Source of the DNA: Grammothele lineata
Taxonomy: Eukaryota > Basidiomycota > Agaricomycetes > Polyporales > Polyporaceae
NCBI GenBank assembly: GCA_002150815.3
Contig: NDFF03000367.1
Location: forward strand, 62,001 to 126,000
Direction of reading: 5' to 3'
DNA length: 64,000 nt
Both the position numbers and the translations under genes were made by a program. Positions 1 to 10,777 of this stretch are shown here, one piece after another (position 1 is the first letter of the stretch; each line of letters starts with the position of its first letter). Under the pieces are notes generated by a model. The model saw only the letters and a program-made list of their open reading frames with translations, ran no database searches and had not been told where the DNA came from.

Positions 1-332
1 AGAGAAGTGACATCTGCCTCAGCCATGCGACCGTCGCGAGGCCGTGATATCATGCGTGTTTCAAAGACGTTGAGACCTTCCAAGATGGCGTTAGAGAGGA
101 TCATAGGGGTGGCGTCCGAGTCTAGGCCACTGAGCAAACTTGGCTGTAGGCAATTCATAGTCGGTGGGATGCTTTGGCGGCGTTTACGGATGGGTGAAAG
201 CGGAAGGGCTAGAGACACAGCAGACAGTGCAGCTATGGCGTGATTCAGATGCTGGGGCTCGGAGCGGCTAAAAGCTAACAAGCCTTGGTAGGAAGCCACG
301 CAGCGGCCGGCGCGCGCAGCCACGTGCAGCGG
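1..332 (-). CDS. Possible partial open frame cut by window edge
   Basis: Read on the minus strand, the frame stays open from about position 341 to the edge at 1 (roughly 110 codons). A plausible splice acceptor AG lies at about 333-334. The first residues after it (PLHVAARAG) look like the start of an ankyrin repeat, but what follows (a Ser/Leu/Ala-rich helix, then a basic stretch) does not continue the repeat. I find no upstream exon that joins cleanly. It could be the inner part of a gene whose end lies beyond the window, or a chance open frame in GC-rich DNA. Function unknown. Confidence 0.28.
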
Positions 333-556
333 CTTATCTCTTTAGCGCCAGGCTGTGGCTGTGGTCTTCGAGGTCATACGCACCCTCAAGTTACATAGTG
401 GGTCGTTTCGGCGATCTTAATCGTCCTAAGGAACGCCGGTAGCGCGGTACGTACATCCCAGCTGTCAAGGCATTAGGTCAAATACTGATATTCACAGGTC
501 GCTTTAATGCCAACCTAGTCAAACTCCCTCGGAGCCTGAGCTCTCTGCTGCTACGT

Positions 557-571
557 CCCCGCACACCTACC
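557..571 (+). promoter_or_regulatory. CCCGCAC-type motif upstream of A1
   Basis: The sequence CCCCGCACACCTACC ends 19 bp before the A1 start codon. Nearly the same string occurs upstream of A2 (9310-9321) and, reversed, upstream of A4 (45019-45030). A shared regulatory role is inferred. Confidence 0.4.
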
Positions 572-590
572 ATCCGTGCCCTTGAACACG

Positions 591-1719
591 ATGTGTTATT
601 TCACTATACCGCTGGACAATCGCTGTCCCTTAGTTCTCGATGTACGCGCAAAGAATGTCGCATATGGCCTTCCGCCTGGAGGGCAACATCGTGAACGCAT
701 CGATCAACGTGTCTTCCTGGCCGACAGCATGGTACACTCGCTGGAGACTGAGGACCCGGGGTCCATGTTAACACGTCGAAGGCAGTGGGGGCAAGTGGCG
801 TTCTGTATTGGATCAGCTGCAGAAGCGGTAAGCCCGCCACAACAAAGTTTATCAAGTGACCTGACCGTATGCTATCCTCACTTAGTGGTTGCCAGAGCCT
901 CCGGGATGGCAGATCTGGGTCCTCCTTATACGCTACCTCAGGGCAGTCACTTATCGAACACATTTACGTCATGGAGCAGGTGCAGATGCCATACTTCTCA
1001 TCACATTTGTAACCTCGCTCGCCCGTGCACACCAACACTGCATACCCCCGCCGCTTCTCCCACTCTGGGAACAGTACCTCACCTGCGACCTTTCTCTGCT
1101 GAGTTGCCAGGGAAAGCAGATCTGGAAAGCACTCTGGGAGCACTTTGACTCCCTAGCGAGTCTGGAGTTTCCTATTCCATTCAGACGTATGGCCGCATCC
1201 CCACAAATACCGCCTATATCACCTATTCCTGGTCCATCTCGCCCTGCTATCTCCCAAAATCCAGACTTCCATCTCAATCATCCCATTCCTGTGCCACACC
1301 ATAAATTTTCAGGTCCAAGACGAAAATCTACATTTGCGGAAATTGCGACTGAGTTGCGAGAACGTAGACGGCGCTCTGAGCGGTCAGGGCCCAGGGGAGC
1401 TCACCAACTTGCCACTTCAAGCTCCCTGGACATTCCTCTGCCAGCTGACATCTTCCGCGTTCGGACGTCCATCCGGGAGAAGTACAACAAAATCGTCATC
1501 TTACTACATTTGGCATACGCTCGCCTTGGTCGACTGAACGAAATCATTGACGATGTAACGGCGGATGAGAAAATGGCCATGGAGATCGATGATCGCAAAT
1601 CTTCTAATGAGCGGGCGAAGGACAGTATTGTACACCGTGCTCTTGGGATGACACAGGAGGTTTGGAGGGCGAGGTCGAAGGAGGTTGAGACAGCCATTGA
1701 ACAATTTTTGTATCCATGA
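591..1719 (+). CDS. Type A paralog 1 (A1), unknown function
   Basis: Two exons, 591-827 and 898-1719, joined in phase 0 across a 70-bp intron (GTAAGC donor, CAGAG acceptor), give 352 aa. The ATG at 591 is the first in frame and has a family-like N-terminal part. Conserved family features: a block ending in WGQVAFCIG (about residues 65-73) just before the intron; then GW-x-IWVLLIRYLRAVT, a GAGADA turn, and LWEQYLTCD; then a Pro/Ser-rich linker; and a C-terminal helix containing LHLAYARLGRL. No signal peptide or membrane segment is visible. A1 lacks the second intron found in A2 and A4. I recognise no named domain. The partner B1 lies tail to tail, 2.5 kb downstream. Gene existence is well supported by four paralogs in this window; function is unknown. 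Confidence 0.75.
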
Positions 1720-2315
1720 CTCAGCCTCGTTATGCAATTGCTTTCATCCTCCACCACATATAGCGCACTCATGCAGCGCATGCACTCTCAGCTTCGCCTC
1801 TAACGGTCTCTTCTAGACCATCGCTGACACAGACGCGACAGTCTGGCCTACAAGTGCGCGGTACTTGGTCGCCCGACATGTGTCCACGAGGCGCTTCATA
1901 CACCCGCTTGCGTCACGCTCCGTCTTAGTGCCATGCTCCAGCCTGACGCAGGCGCCCACCTCAATTACACGAGAACTTGAGCACTATTGAATGGCTGTTG
2001 ATTGAAACTGGGGACTATGAGATGAATGGAAAGAGGTGTTTGTATTTGGGAACTTTGGCCCACGATGGCCGATGTACGAGTACATGAGTACTTCGTAACC
2101 GAGCGTTGGTTGGCGTTGAGCAGTGCGTCCGCCAGATTTAGTGGTACACCACCTCGGAGCCGGATGCGGATGAATTATGATTGAATGTGATTGGCGGTCC
2201 TGACGCTGGGAGCCGCGCCCGAGTTGACCGGTGTCACTCGCCGGTACGAGCACACAGTGCTGTCAGGTAATATGCTTATTCGGCGCGTTTGCGAAGGTTG
2301 CAGGCTGGAGACACA

Positions 2316-2486
2316 GGAGTGTTATTAAGCAGGATGCATCCTCCTGAAGACCGCTCGTGCGTTTGCCTTAAAAGGCCGCGCCGATGCATCCCGTCCCGCC
2401 CGGGCACACGGCGGCGAGCGGCTGCCTGCGGCAGCACCCGCAGACCCATCCGCCGCCCCGCGTGCCCCGCGTGCCAGTGGTTCTCG
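2316..2486 (+). repeat. Dispersed repeat, copy 1
   Basis: About 170 bp that match, in inverted orientation, the segment at 3456-3640. The best-matching core is GATGCATC-C-GT-CCGCCC-GGCACACGGC-GCGAGCGGCTGC. No coding frame is shared between copies, so it behaves as a non-coding interspersed repeat rather than an exon. Confidence 0.5.
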
Positions 2487-3455
2487 GCTTTGAGTGTCCA
2501 CCAATCCAACTTGAATCCAACCCATTTAGTTCTAGTTACAGTTATATGTTAGTAGTATCAAAATGGCCGTTCGTACGTATTCGCAGCAACCATTACGAGC
2601 GTGTCGAATAGCCTGAGGTATGATACTGTGTGCAGCTAGCGCCGATGAGCGATACTCAGACACGGCCCCCGACATCCGTCCCACATATCGTGCTCATGAT
2701 TCATACGCGTCCAACCCCAAGATTTGCCCGACGATGGCGCGCGATTAAATCTGACGGACACGCTACTACTCGCACGGTCTCAAGATCGCGCATGATCGAG
2801 GAGAGCACTGCGACTGAGGCCTGCGCCAGGTTCGAGCGTGCCAAGGCCGAGCGTAGCGCGAGCGGGAGTACTAGACGTCTCGCAGACACATGTCGCGTGC
2901 AACCACAGGTGACTGCCGGATCACCTGCGACGTGCTCGTAGGTAGACCGTTGCGTTGGGGCCAGCGGCGGTCCGCGCGAGCCTGTTGAGTGGGCGGCCCT
3001 TGGAGACGCCGAAGTCAATAGCGATTGATGCAGACGCAAAGAAAAACTCGCGCAGATACAAAGGAACATACACGATTACTGAGGATCGAGGTCGCGCGGA
3101 GTCGGTCGATCGCAACAACGGCAGGCCCGAGTGCGACATGTACATCCCATGATGATGCCATTTCGAGGCACGTAGCGCGTGCGCGCGAGGCTCGGCGCCC
3201 CTGAATCCGGTGACTGCTTATACAGGCTCTCGCATGCCGCATGGCGGCACGTCCGGCCTTTCGACGTGGCCGGACACGGATGCATCCAGATCTCCATAGC
3301 GGGTAAGTCTACAAGCGGACTCAGTGAGGATGCACAATCGTTAATGGGGCTGCTCACACGGAGATAGTATGTACGAACGGTCACGTTGATAAACTACTCA
3401 TGTAAAATTGTTATCACAGCCAGTACTAGTAAACGGGTTGGGATCGTGGGCACTG

Positions 3456-3640
3456 GGAGAGGGAAACCGCACGAGGTGCGTGGGGCGCATGGGTCCACGG
3501 GTGCTACCCGCAACAGCACTGCAGCCGCTCGCAGCCGTGTGCCTGGGCGGAACGAGATGCATCAGCGCTCTCTTTCGAGGCAGGCTTACGAGCGACCTCG
3601 AGGAAAATGTATCCCGTTCAAGAATACTGTTGAACTTGGG
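3456..3640 (-). repeat. Dispersed repeat, copy 2 (inverted)
   Basis: Reverse-orientation relative of the repeat at 2316-2486, about 70-75% alike by eye. A third, weaker relative in this same orientation lies around 31087-31155. Ends are not sharp and no flanking target duplication was seen. Confidence 0.45.
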
Positions 3641-4062
3641 TTGTAACTCCTGCCTGGATACTGCCGGGCAGGAGGTAGGCCGTACCCGGCCATGGCCTGC
3701 GACTGGCAATGGTCCACAGTAACAGGGTCAAGAGGTCGAGGAAAAAACCTAATCTTAACGACATTCTCGCGCACAAGTTAAACATTGAATCGGAGCCTTT
3801 CACACAAGCCGCTTTTCTCAAAACGGTACTTCTCAAAACGCGGGGGTCTGGGCCATCGGCACATCGTAGCAACGTTTTACAGGCGTAAGCAGTAATAGTC
3901 TAAGATGATGGGTGGTATCTTCCTCCAAGAACCAAGAAAAACACTGATTGCGCAGAGGCGTGCAGTGACGGGTATGCGCAGGATGTACACTAACCGATGG
4001 GGGACCGACAATTAATCAAGCCATTTTTCACGGAACGCCTTTGGCTACTGTGCCTCAGCTCA

Positions 4063-4126
4063 CATGACACATTCGAGAACTCAAATACAGCTACCATGAC
4101 ACATTCGAGAACTCAAATACAGCTAC
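4063..4126 (+). repeat. Perfect 32-bp tandem duplication
   Basis: Two identical, directly adjacent 32-bp units (4063-4094 and 4095-4126), each beginning CATGACACATTCGAGAAC. They lie about 110 bp beyond the stop codon of B1. Perfect identity suggests a recent slip or duplication. Confidence 0.9.
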
Positions 4127-4237
4127 ATACAAGCTATAGATACGACAACACAGCGCAGGGACCTCAGTATGTGATAGCGTTTGACAGAAGTTGAGAATTT
4201 GATGTCGGAAAATGAATGCATGAGACCTGTCACAACT

Positions 4238-6126
4238 CTACGCACTGCGCGACTGCTTTTCCGAGAGGTTGGCGACTGACAACTCCTCCACCCTTTGAAC
4301 CGTTTCCTCCAAGCTGCCTATCCAAGTCATTCCACGGGGATTGGCGGCACTTTCCAACGTCAACCCCTTTGCGCGAACTGCCATGAGCTCCTGCTCTTGC
4401 GAAGACAGGGCCTTGAACCTCTCGATTAGTGCATCAATTCTGACGTAGCCGTCCTGTAGCTCGGAATGCCCTGCCACCAAGACTCGCATATCGTCTTGAG
4501 TTGGATGAAGCGTCGAAGAAGGTGGATAGTCGCGCGATGGTGTCTGCATTACATGGATATAAGTACCAGCTCCATAGGCATCGAGAAGAACTACGAGATC
4601 TCTGACCGTGACATTGGAGGCACCGGATGTTATGTGAGAACGCTGGAAATAAATGGATGGCTGGATGGCATGAAGCCCCCTGTCCATCGCGTGCTCCCCG
4701 TCGTCTTGCCGCGAAAGCGTTCCCTGATCGGACCTCCCTTGCACAAACGGCTCGAGCGGCGGATCGACAAGGTCAAGGTCGCGACAGGAATGTTCGGAAG
4801 CCACTGACAGTGTGGGGGTAGAGACGTCATGAGGAATACCGATGTCATCGCTATGCGTTCCTGCCCCGTCTCCTCTCAGAGTGATGGGGTAGTGGCGCGG
4901 AGGTAGAGTCTCCTCGACGTCTAGGCTGTCAAAGTGTGTACGCCACATTGCAGGGATGAAGTCAGAGGATTTGAATTCTCGCGGGAAGGAAGCGTGGAAG
5001 ATGCAGGATGGGGTCATGTCAGCAACATACCGGTTACAAGCTGATCCACTCTCGTTAGCAGGGGAGGGAAGTGGTTTCTGCTTGATGTCGGGATTGTGAC
5101 GCAACCTTGGCGTCTCAGGAGAGATTCCAATGTTCTGCTGACTGGCTTCCGACGCAATAACCTCGGTAGTACGGGATGCAGGAACAACCGGGGATTCACC
5201 ACGCCTGCTCTCATGCACGTAGGGCACGGAAGGCACTACCACCGACGGCTGTGAACGATGCTGGCCTACCCATATCGGCTCGGGCTCGGAGGACTGACGG
5301 AAGCTACCCTCAGCTTCTTCAATAGTCCATAGCTGCTGGCCACCAAAGAGCACTCGTCCGGTGTCCATGGGAGTAGATGGCGATGCTACCACTTGATGTG
5401 CTTCGTCCGGGCGCTCTCGCAACTCGGATGAAGGGGGAGGTACAGATCCTTTCATGGCGTTGGAGAATGAAGAGTTGTGGGTCAGTACATGAGTGCATAT
5501 GATGATAAGCATCAACAAGTGCCTCACCTTCAACAAACGGAGTACTATGCTCTGTCTGACGCATTGCACCCATAGGCGGCCCAAAATCAGAGAGAGTTAA
5601 GCCCACCTCCTCGAGCACGATAGCACTGTCCTCTCCAAATGTGTGCGCTAGATCGACCATACGCTCCATGTACCAGCCAATTCGTGGTCCCTTCAGAAAC
5701 GCCATCCACGCGTCTTGCTCTTGAGAACTCATTCGTTTCCCTGCAGACCCCAGTGACCACACTCGCCGCGGGAACGCCGCCAGTGACTTTCGCTCTAGGG
5801 TTGCTAGGTTGCACCCGTGGATCAAAGCTGTGTTGAGAGACTTCATTAAGGGCTCAAATTGACTGTCTTGAATCCGCTTGCGGATGTTTGGTCCCTTAAG
5901 CTGTCCGTGTTTATTAAGCTAAAGAAATCCTTTCATAACAATCGATAGGCCGTACGTGATGCCACCCAAACATTCCGACAGCCAAAGCTATGTCCTGGAG
6001 AACCTGAATACGCTGAATCTCGTCCACTTGCAGCGCCTGGCTACGACTCAGTTCGTTCAGTTGCGCAGTGGCGTAAGAATGCAGGGCAGAGGGTGTCATG
6101 GAGGTGAGATCGAGTGTGCTGGCCAT
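4238..6126 (-). CDS. Type B gene 1 (B1), helical and low-complexity protein
   Basis: Three exons on the minus strand, 6126-5956, 5900-5528 and 5448-4238, join in phase across introns of 55 and 79 bp and give 584 aa. Residues 1-57 form a short helical leader. Residues 58-180 form a helical domain with the pattern SSQEQDAWMAFL-x8-WY-x2-R and GLTLSDF, clearly matching B6. The middle (about 180-480) is Ser/Pro/Asp-rich and probably disordered. The C-terminus is helical and coiled-coil-like (ALIERFKALSSQEQEL, then LEETVQRVEELS). Unlike B6 there is no six-cysteine cluster, only two isolated cysteines near residue 310. A GTATGT near 5025 might mark a further intron. B1 faces A1 tail to tail. Function unknown. 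Confidence 0.65.
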
Positions 6127-6149
6127 TGTGTGATAAGAACTCAAGTTTC

Positions 6150-7197
6150 TACGGAGGCTGCAGTGAGTACGTCTTAAGAAGGAAGCGGAAGTTCAGCAAA
6201 ATGACTTTTGACAGGCAGGGGTAGCACTAGACGCACTGTAATCGACGGCTGGAGAGGTAAGTGCCGTCCAGCCTTCGAATATCAGAGTCCTGATCCAGCC
6301 CCTCATGCCAGATAGCGTCAGTTCATGCACGTGCCCTGTACTTTGACGCTCTAGCACCGTGACTGTAAATAGTAGCCTAGTAGGTGTGGTTGCCCCGCGT
6401 GAAACCTGAGGTTGGTAGAATCGGACTCAAGTTCCAGCCTCGAATTTACGGGTATGGCTATAAAGGACTATATATCTTATCTGGTGGATCGTGGCTGATG
6501 CTCGATCTCCAGATACTCAAACGCTTTCGAATGGCTGGCCCCAACCCCTCAAGCCTTAAGCGCCTAACCCTAGGACAGAGATTCTCACGCAATGCGGAAG
6601 AAAATCGCAGAAGAGGCATGACGATCTTGTTTGTATTGCTGGGCTTTCATAATCAAAAAAACTCTTGAGCGAGAATTTGGCAAAACATGAGCCCTAACAA
6701 GCCCTAGATCCTGTGCAATCAGTAGTTACAGTCACTGCAGTGCCCGGGCCTTGGAATTTCAAGCCACGAGGTAGGATGAAACCTTCTATTCTCATGAATC
6801 AGCTTCGAAATCAGCTGAAACGCTGGCCGGCGGGAGCATTAGCAAGAGCCTCCACCTTCTCCCCGTCCCCGTCATCCCGTTCCCAGCTGCCAGCGAACCA
6901 CTGGCACTTTTGCGTTATCAACTATATTCACTGCCGCAGGACATACAAGTGAGCGGTTATCGATCATGACGCTTAGGTCTTCCTAGTGACCGATTCTCCC
7001 TGCCAGAATGAGCGGAGAAGAAATGCGAGAACGTACGGCCTATCTGAGTGCGCCCGGTTACTCTGTGAATCCCCCGGAAAGGTTTGGCTAGGGCCAATTC
7101 TACGAGGAGCCGGCCCTGACTATGATCTGATAGCAACGAGGAGTTTTGGACGGCAGCCGAGGTCACGGTCACGGAGAGGGAGGGAGACCATGCGACC
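6150..7197. other. Intergenic region upstream of F1
   Basis: About 1 kb between the divergent B1 and F1 genes. A 94-codon plus-strand frame at 6384-6668 lacks paralogs or recognisable motifs and includes a TATA-like stretch (CTATAAAGGACTATATATC around 6460), so I treat it as promoter-side DNA. Nothing else was recognised. Confidence 0.4.
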
Positions 7198-9033
7198 ATG
7201 TCTAAACGCCGCCGAAGACACGTCGAAGACGGCGCACCTGTAAACAAGAAGCTTTCTCCGGAGATTCTATGTGAAGTGTTCTTGCTAGCCACAGAGTACG
7301 CCAGAACGGCAGGCCCGTCATTTTTGCGGAGCGACAAGCATTCACACATCAATTCACACGTTGACGTCACCACCCTCCTTGCATTGACCCATGTATGCAC
7401 GCGCTGGCGGGCACTCGCCATCGACTACCCTATCCTTTGGACACGCTTTGACCTGAGGAACGACGAGCTCTATAATTTGTTCGTAGAGCGGTCAAAACAT
7501 GCCCGCCTCTCCGTCTCTGTCGGGAATCAACAAAAATATCTGTGCTACCTTAACAGCAACAGGGTACACCGCCAGCTCGAGCTCTTGGCCCCAAGATTGA
7601 TTCGTCTTGACATCGTTCATAGGGCGCTGGCGCCGACCGATCCAGGGGAGATTGATCCCGCATTCAGGTTGGATATGCCCGAGCTACGTTGCCTCAAAGT
7701 CATCTTCGTGAAATACACGGATTGGATGCTGGCAGAAACCCCAATTTACTGGCTCACTCTGCACCAAAGGCCAGAATCGCCGCTCAGGGCACTCTCACTC
7801 TCCGGCGTTCTAGACTGGTTGCCGCAAAATACCTTCCCTCATCTCACCCATCTGCACCTCTCATTTGCCCATTTCAGAATCGATCAGGTGGTGGTGAAAC
7901 TCCACGACATCCTCATCCTTTTGGGCCAAGCTCCAGCCCTTCGTATGCTACAACTCGAAGAGATCGGGGACGCGCAGTTCAACATTCCACCATCCGTGCC
8001 ACTCCTTCGCCTTCCATGCCTAGCTTCAATTTCACTCACCGGGTGCGACGCTGGCATTCTTGACCTCTTTCGCTATATCGAATTTCCCGACCTATTTTTG
8101 TTCACCACGAGGGACTCGAGAGGACTTGGGCAACGTAGCCGTCCCGGCCATGATAAACCTGTCTCAATCACCTTCCCGCTTTGGTTAATGCAAGACAACA
8201 CCTATCAACTCGACGTCCGCTGTTCACTGTGGTCCCCCGAGTACGTCCTCGCATTTCACGGGAGAACACGTCGTTTCTTGCTCCAGAGCACACGCTCTGA
8301 TGCCACCCCCGCGTCCGATCCGTCAGAGGACGCATCCGAAGAACTTTCTGACACTCCATCTGAGGAGGCGTGGCTGAGCAACGATACTCATCACTCATTC
8401 CACGAGGCACTCCTCTGCGTCCAGACCCTCTTGGCAGGCATCAAAGCACAACCGAGCCTTGTCGCTCACGTCACCTGCTTCACATTCGACGTCGTCCCCT
8501 TAGATCCAATACCTCTCGTCAAAGCGGTCACACAGATGCCTGTGCTGGACAGGTTTGCAGTTCACTTATCAGCATTAGTTGGGAATGAGAGGGAGGAGCT
8601 GGGTGGTGAAATTCCAGTGCCACAGGCAATGGCCTTTTCCCCGGCGGTGGTCGTACGCGTCTTTTGTAGGGAGCTTGAGAACGCAGCAACTCGCAAACCG
8701 CGAATTCCTCTACGCGAAATCACGCTTCAGCTCTCCACGCTTGACCCAGGCCCCACTCTGGCCGGCTACCTGCGCCATGTAAAAGCGGCCGCCGCGCGAT
8801 GGGGGCGAGAAGGAGGGCGGCTTCGGATAATGAATTTGACGGCGAACGCAGAGTCGGACTCGGAAACCAATGGAAGCAGGAAGCGAGTCAACGACATGGA
8901 GGAGATGCAGGAGCTGAGGAATGTGGTCGACGTTGTTGAGGTGAAGCGTTGGGATGAGACGGAATTAGGAAGAAGATTGGTCGAGGAGAGCCCAGCTTGG
9001 GAATCAAGGGAACAAAGAGCCTATTGGGACTGA
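7198..9033 (+). CDS. F-box protein with leucine-rich tail (F1)
   Basis: Single exon of 611 aa. An F-box-like motif spans about residues 15-85: it begins KLSPEILCEVFLLA, has a variable insert, then ALTHVCTRWRALAIDYPILWTRFDL, the usual Agaricomycete form. Such proteins bind Skp1 in an SCF ubiquitin ligase and choose substrates through the rest of the chain. The remainder has irregular leucine-rich segments (LRALSLSGVLDWLPQ, FPHLTHLHLS), an acidic Ser/Asp/Glu stretch near residues 365-400 and a charged C-terminus. The ATG at 7198 is preferred because an upstream ATG at 7189 is out of frame. Substrate unknown. Mushroom genomes carry many such genes. Confidence 0.85.
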   Translation: MSKRRRRHVEDGAPVNKKLSPEILCEVFLLATEYARTAGPSFLRSDKHSHINSHVDVTTLLALTHVCTRWRALAIDYPILWTRFDLRNDELYNLFVERSKHARLSVSVGNQQKYLCYLNSNRVHRQLELLAPRLIRLDIVHRALAPTDPGEIDPAFRLDMPELRCLKVIFVKYTDWMLAETPIYWLTLHQRPESPLRALSLSGVLDWLPQNTFPHLTHLHLSFAHFRIDQVVVKLHDILILLGQAPALRMLQLEEIGDAQFNIPPSVPLLRLPCLASISLTGCDAGILDLFRYIEFPDLFLFTTRDSRGLGQRSRPGHDKPVSITFPLWLMQDNTYQLDVRCSLWSPEYVLAFHGRTRRFLLQSTRSDATPASDPSEDASEELSDTPSEEAWLSNDTHHSFHEALLCVQTLLAGIKAQPSLVAHVTCFTFDVVPLDPIPLVKAVTQMPVLDRFAVHLSALVGNEREELGGEIPVPQAMAFSPAVVVRVFCRELENAATRKPRIPLREITLQLSTLDPGPTLAGYLRHVKAAAARWGREGGRLRIMNLTANAESDSETNGSRKRVNDMEEMQELRNVVDVVEVKRWDETELGRRLVEESPAWESREQRAYWD

Positions 9034-9471
9034 CTGGTGGTAGTGCGAGTAGTGAATATTTCAGACTGCTTACAACGTACGTTATGAGGCATATGCTTGG
9101 GTCAGAGTCATGGCCCGACTTCTATATGTACTTGTAAATTAATGACTCGGAATTACCGTTTATTCCTATGCCGCTTTCCAAGGCGGCAGTGTAAGACCTG
9201 CCTATAATTTACTGCCAAAATATGCTGAGTGCTGCACGTAATGATCATCGGTGACGGACAAACATTTGTGTTGGAGTTGGAAATTAAAAGCTCAGCGAGG
9301 TAGGTAGTGCCCGCACCTACCGCCCCGCCCCCCGCATAGCTGCGCCCGCACCACGGCGTCTGGCTTTGGCGCAACGGCCCGGCGCCTACCCCAGTGCCCG
9401 CACCAGTCCAGTAAGCCCAGCATCACCCCACACTGCCGTCTTCGCACGATCGTTGCACCTGCTCAACATCT
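9034..9471. promoter_or_regulatory. A2 upstream region with repeated CCCGCACC motif
   Basis: Between F1 and A2. Three copies of a GCCCGCACC-like motif lie at 9310-9321 (CCCGCACCTACC), 9344-9352 and 9396-9404, in otherwise C-rich DNA ending 68 bp before the A2 ATG. Similar strings are found upstream of A1, A3, A4, B2, B3 and B6. Regulatory meaning is inferred from this repetition only. Confidence 0.45.
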
Positions 9472-10546
9472 ATGATGGAGAGCTACAAGTCTCACATCCA
9501 TCCCGTACGCATCGCTAAATTCAGCCCAAGTGCTTTGGGGATCTCTGGACCGCGCTCCTCGGGCTCAGGTGATCGCGGGCCCACGGCGGTGGACCGCGCA
9601 GTCAAAACGGCTTCAGACGCGGTAGCAGCCCTACATCCTCCCCTCAACATGGATCGAACTAAGTGGGGAAGGGTTGCGTTTAACATTGGCTGTGTTGCTC
9701 TTGCGGTTAGTAGACTCTCCTCATTCTGCCCATGTTCCTAAAACTTAGTGTATTCTGAGCAGCGGCTTCCCTATCCACCAGCGTGCTGGGAGATCTCCGT
9801 TTTGCTCGGTCGGTACATTCTACGGGTTACCCCACACACCAGTTTAGAGCTAGGCGCGGTGGCAGATCTTATGCTGATGTTGGAGCACGCCGCACGCCTT
9901 TCCGAGTTCCCCTCCATGCCCATATCCATTAGCGAGGTGTCTCGCTTGTGGGAGCAGTATCTCACCTGCGACGTCGATCATCTTCCTTCAGTGGGAAAGA
10001 ACGCGCTTCAGCAACTGATGAACTCCTGCAATGCCGGGTGGTCAACACTTCCAGTGTCATTCCATCGGGAAGCAATAGGCTCGACCACGACCCCCAAAAC
10101 TATTCCCAATCCCACTCGCCTTCCCGTACCATTCACCGTGACATCCACAGGTGTAGCTGGGACCTCCGGGTACGTCGTACTATATGCTCTTTCCATGTTT
10201 CCTTACAAAAGAAACCGACTGCGATAACAGAGCCATCCCTGGTTCAATTTCACCTGCGGATGCGGGCGACGACCGTACGATGCCCAAAGTGGAGGAGATT
10301 CGCAATGAAATGCTCAAGACGTATAGCGAGCTACTGCGGGAAGTGCACCTTGCCTACGCGCGTTCTAGAGGGTTCAGGGAAGCTCTGAATGAGCATTGCA
10401 TGAGAGATCGGGATGTGACGATTGTTGAAGATCCCAAGCTGGAGAGTGAGACGCCAGACGACCTGCAGAGAGTGTTATTAGGCTACTCATGGGAGGAAAG
10501 ACAGACCGAAAAGGATGCGGCGATGCGACGTTTTTTGGGATTGTAG
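9472..10546 (+). CDS. Type A paralog 2 (A2), unknown function
   Basis: Three exons, 9472-9705, 9763-10169 and 10231-10546, join in phase (introns 57 and 61 bp) to give 318 aa. The first intron follows codon 78, as in A3, directly after the WGRVAFNIG block. Exon 2 carries CWEISVLLGRYILRVTPHTSLELGAVADLMLML and LWEQYLTCDV-x4-SVGKNAL. Exon 3 carries the helix LLREVHLAYARSRGFREAL. Pro/Thr-rich linker between. No signal peptide, membrane segment or catalytic motif recognised. Gene B2 lies tail to tail, 231 bp away. The conserved exon pattern across paralogs makes the gene call firm; the function is unknown. Confidence 0.78.
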
Positions 10547-10777
10547 ACACGACAGACTCAGACCTATCGCATCACGGATTCCACATTGAGTTGTCGCTAC
10601 GATATTACACACGGGGAATGTCTGAGCGGCACAGTAATCTGGTATCAAGTATCGAAATCGCAGTTGAGCGCATCGCAATAAGACGCAGCAATGGAACCTA
10701 TCGAAGCGGCCATTGAGCCAAATGTCTGGTGGTAGCTACATCGGATAGAACGAGCGTAAAGTAAATAGGAGGGAAGA

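Larger units (their letters stand above)
1720..4237. other. Gene-poor spacer between A1 and B1
   Basis: No open frame here has paralog support, intron logic or recognisable motifs. Many short frames overlap on both strands, as expected by chance at this base composition. The stretch holds two inverted copies of a dispersed repeat (about 2316-2486 and 3456-3640) and a 32-bp tandem duplication near B1. Confidence 0.5.

Noticed and set aside
6384..6668. A 94-codon frame upstream of F1
   Set aside because: Contains TATA-like DNA and lacks any protein-like pattern; more likely promoter-side sequence.
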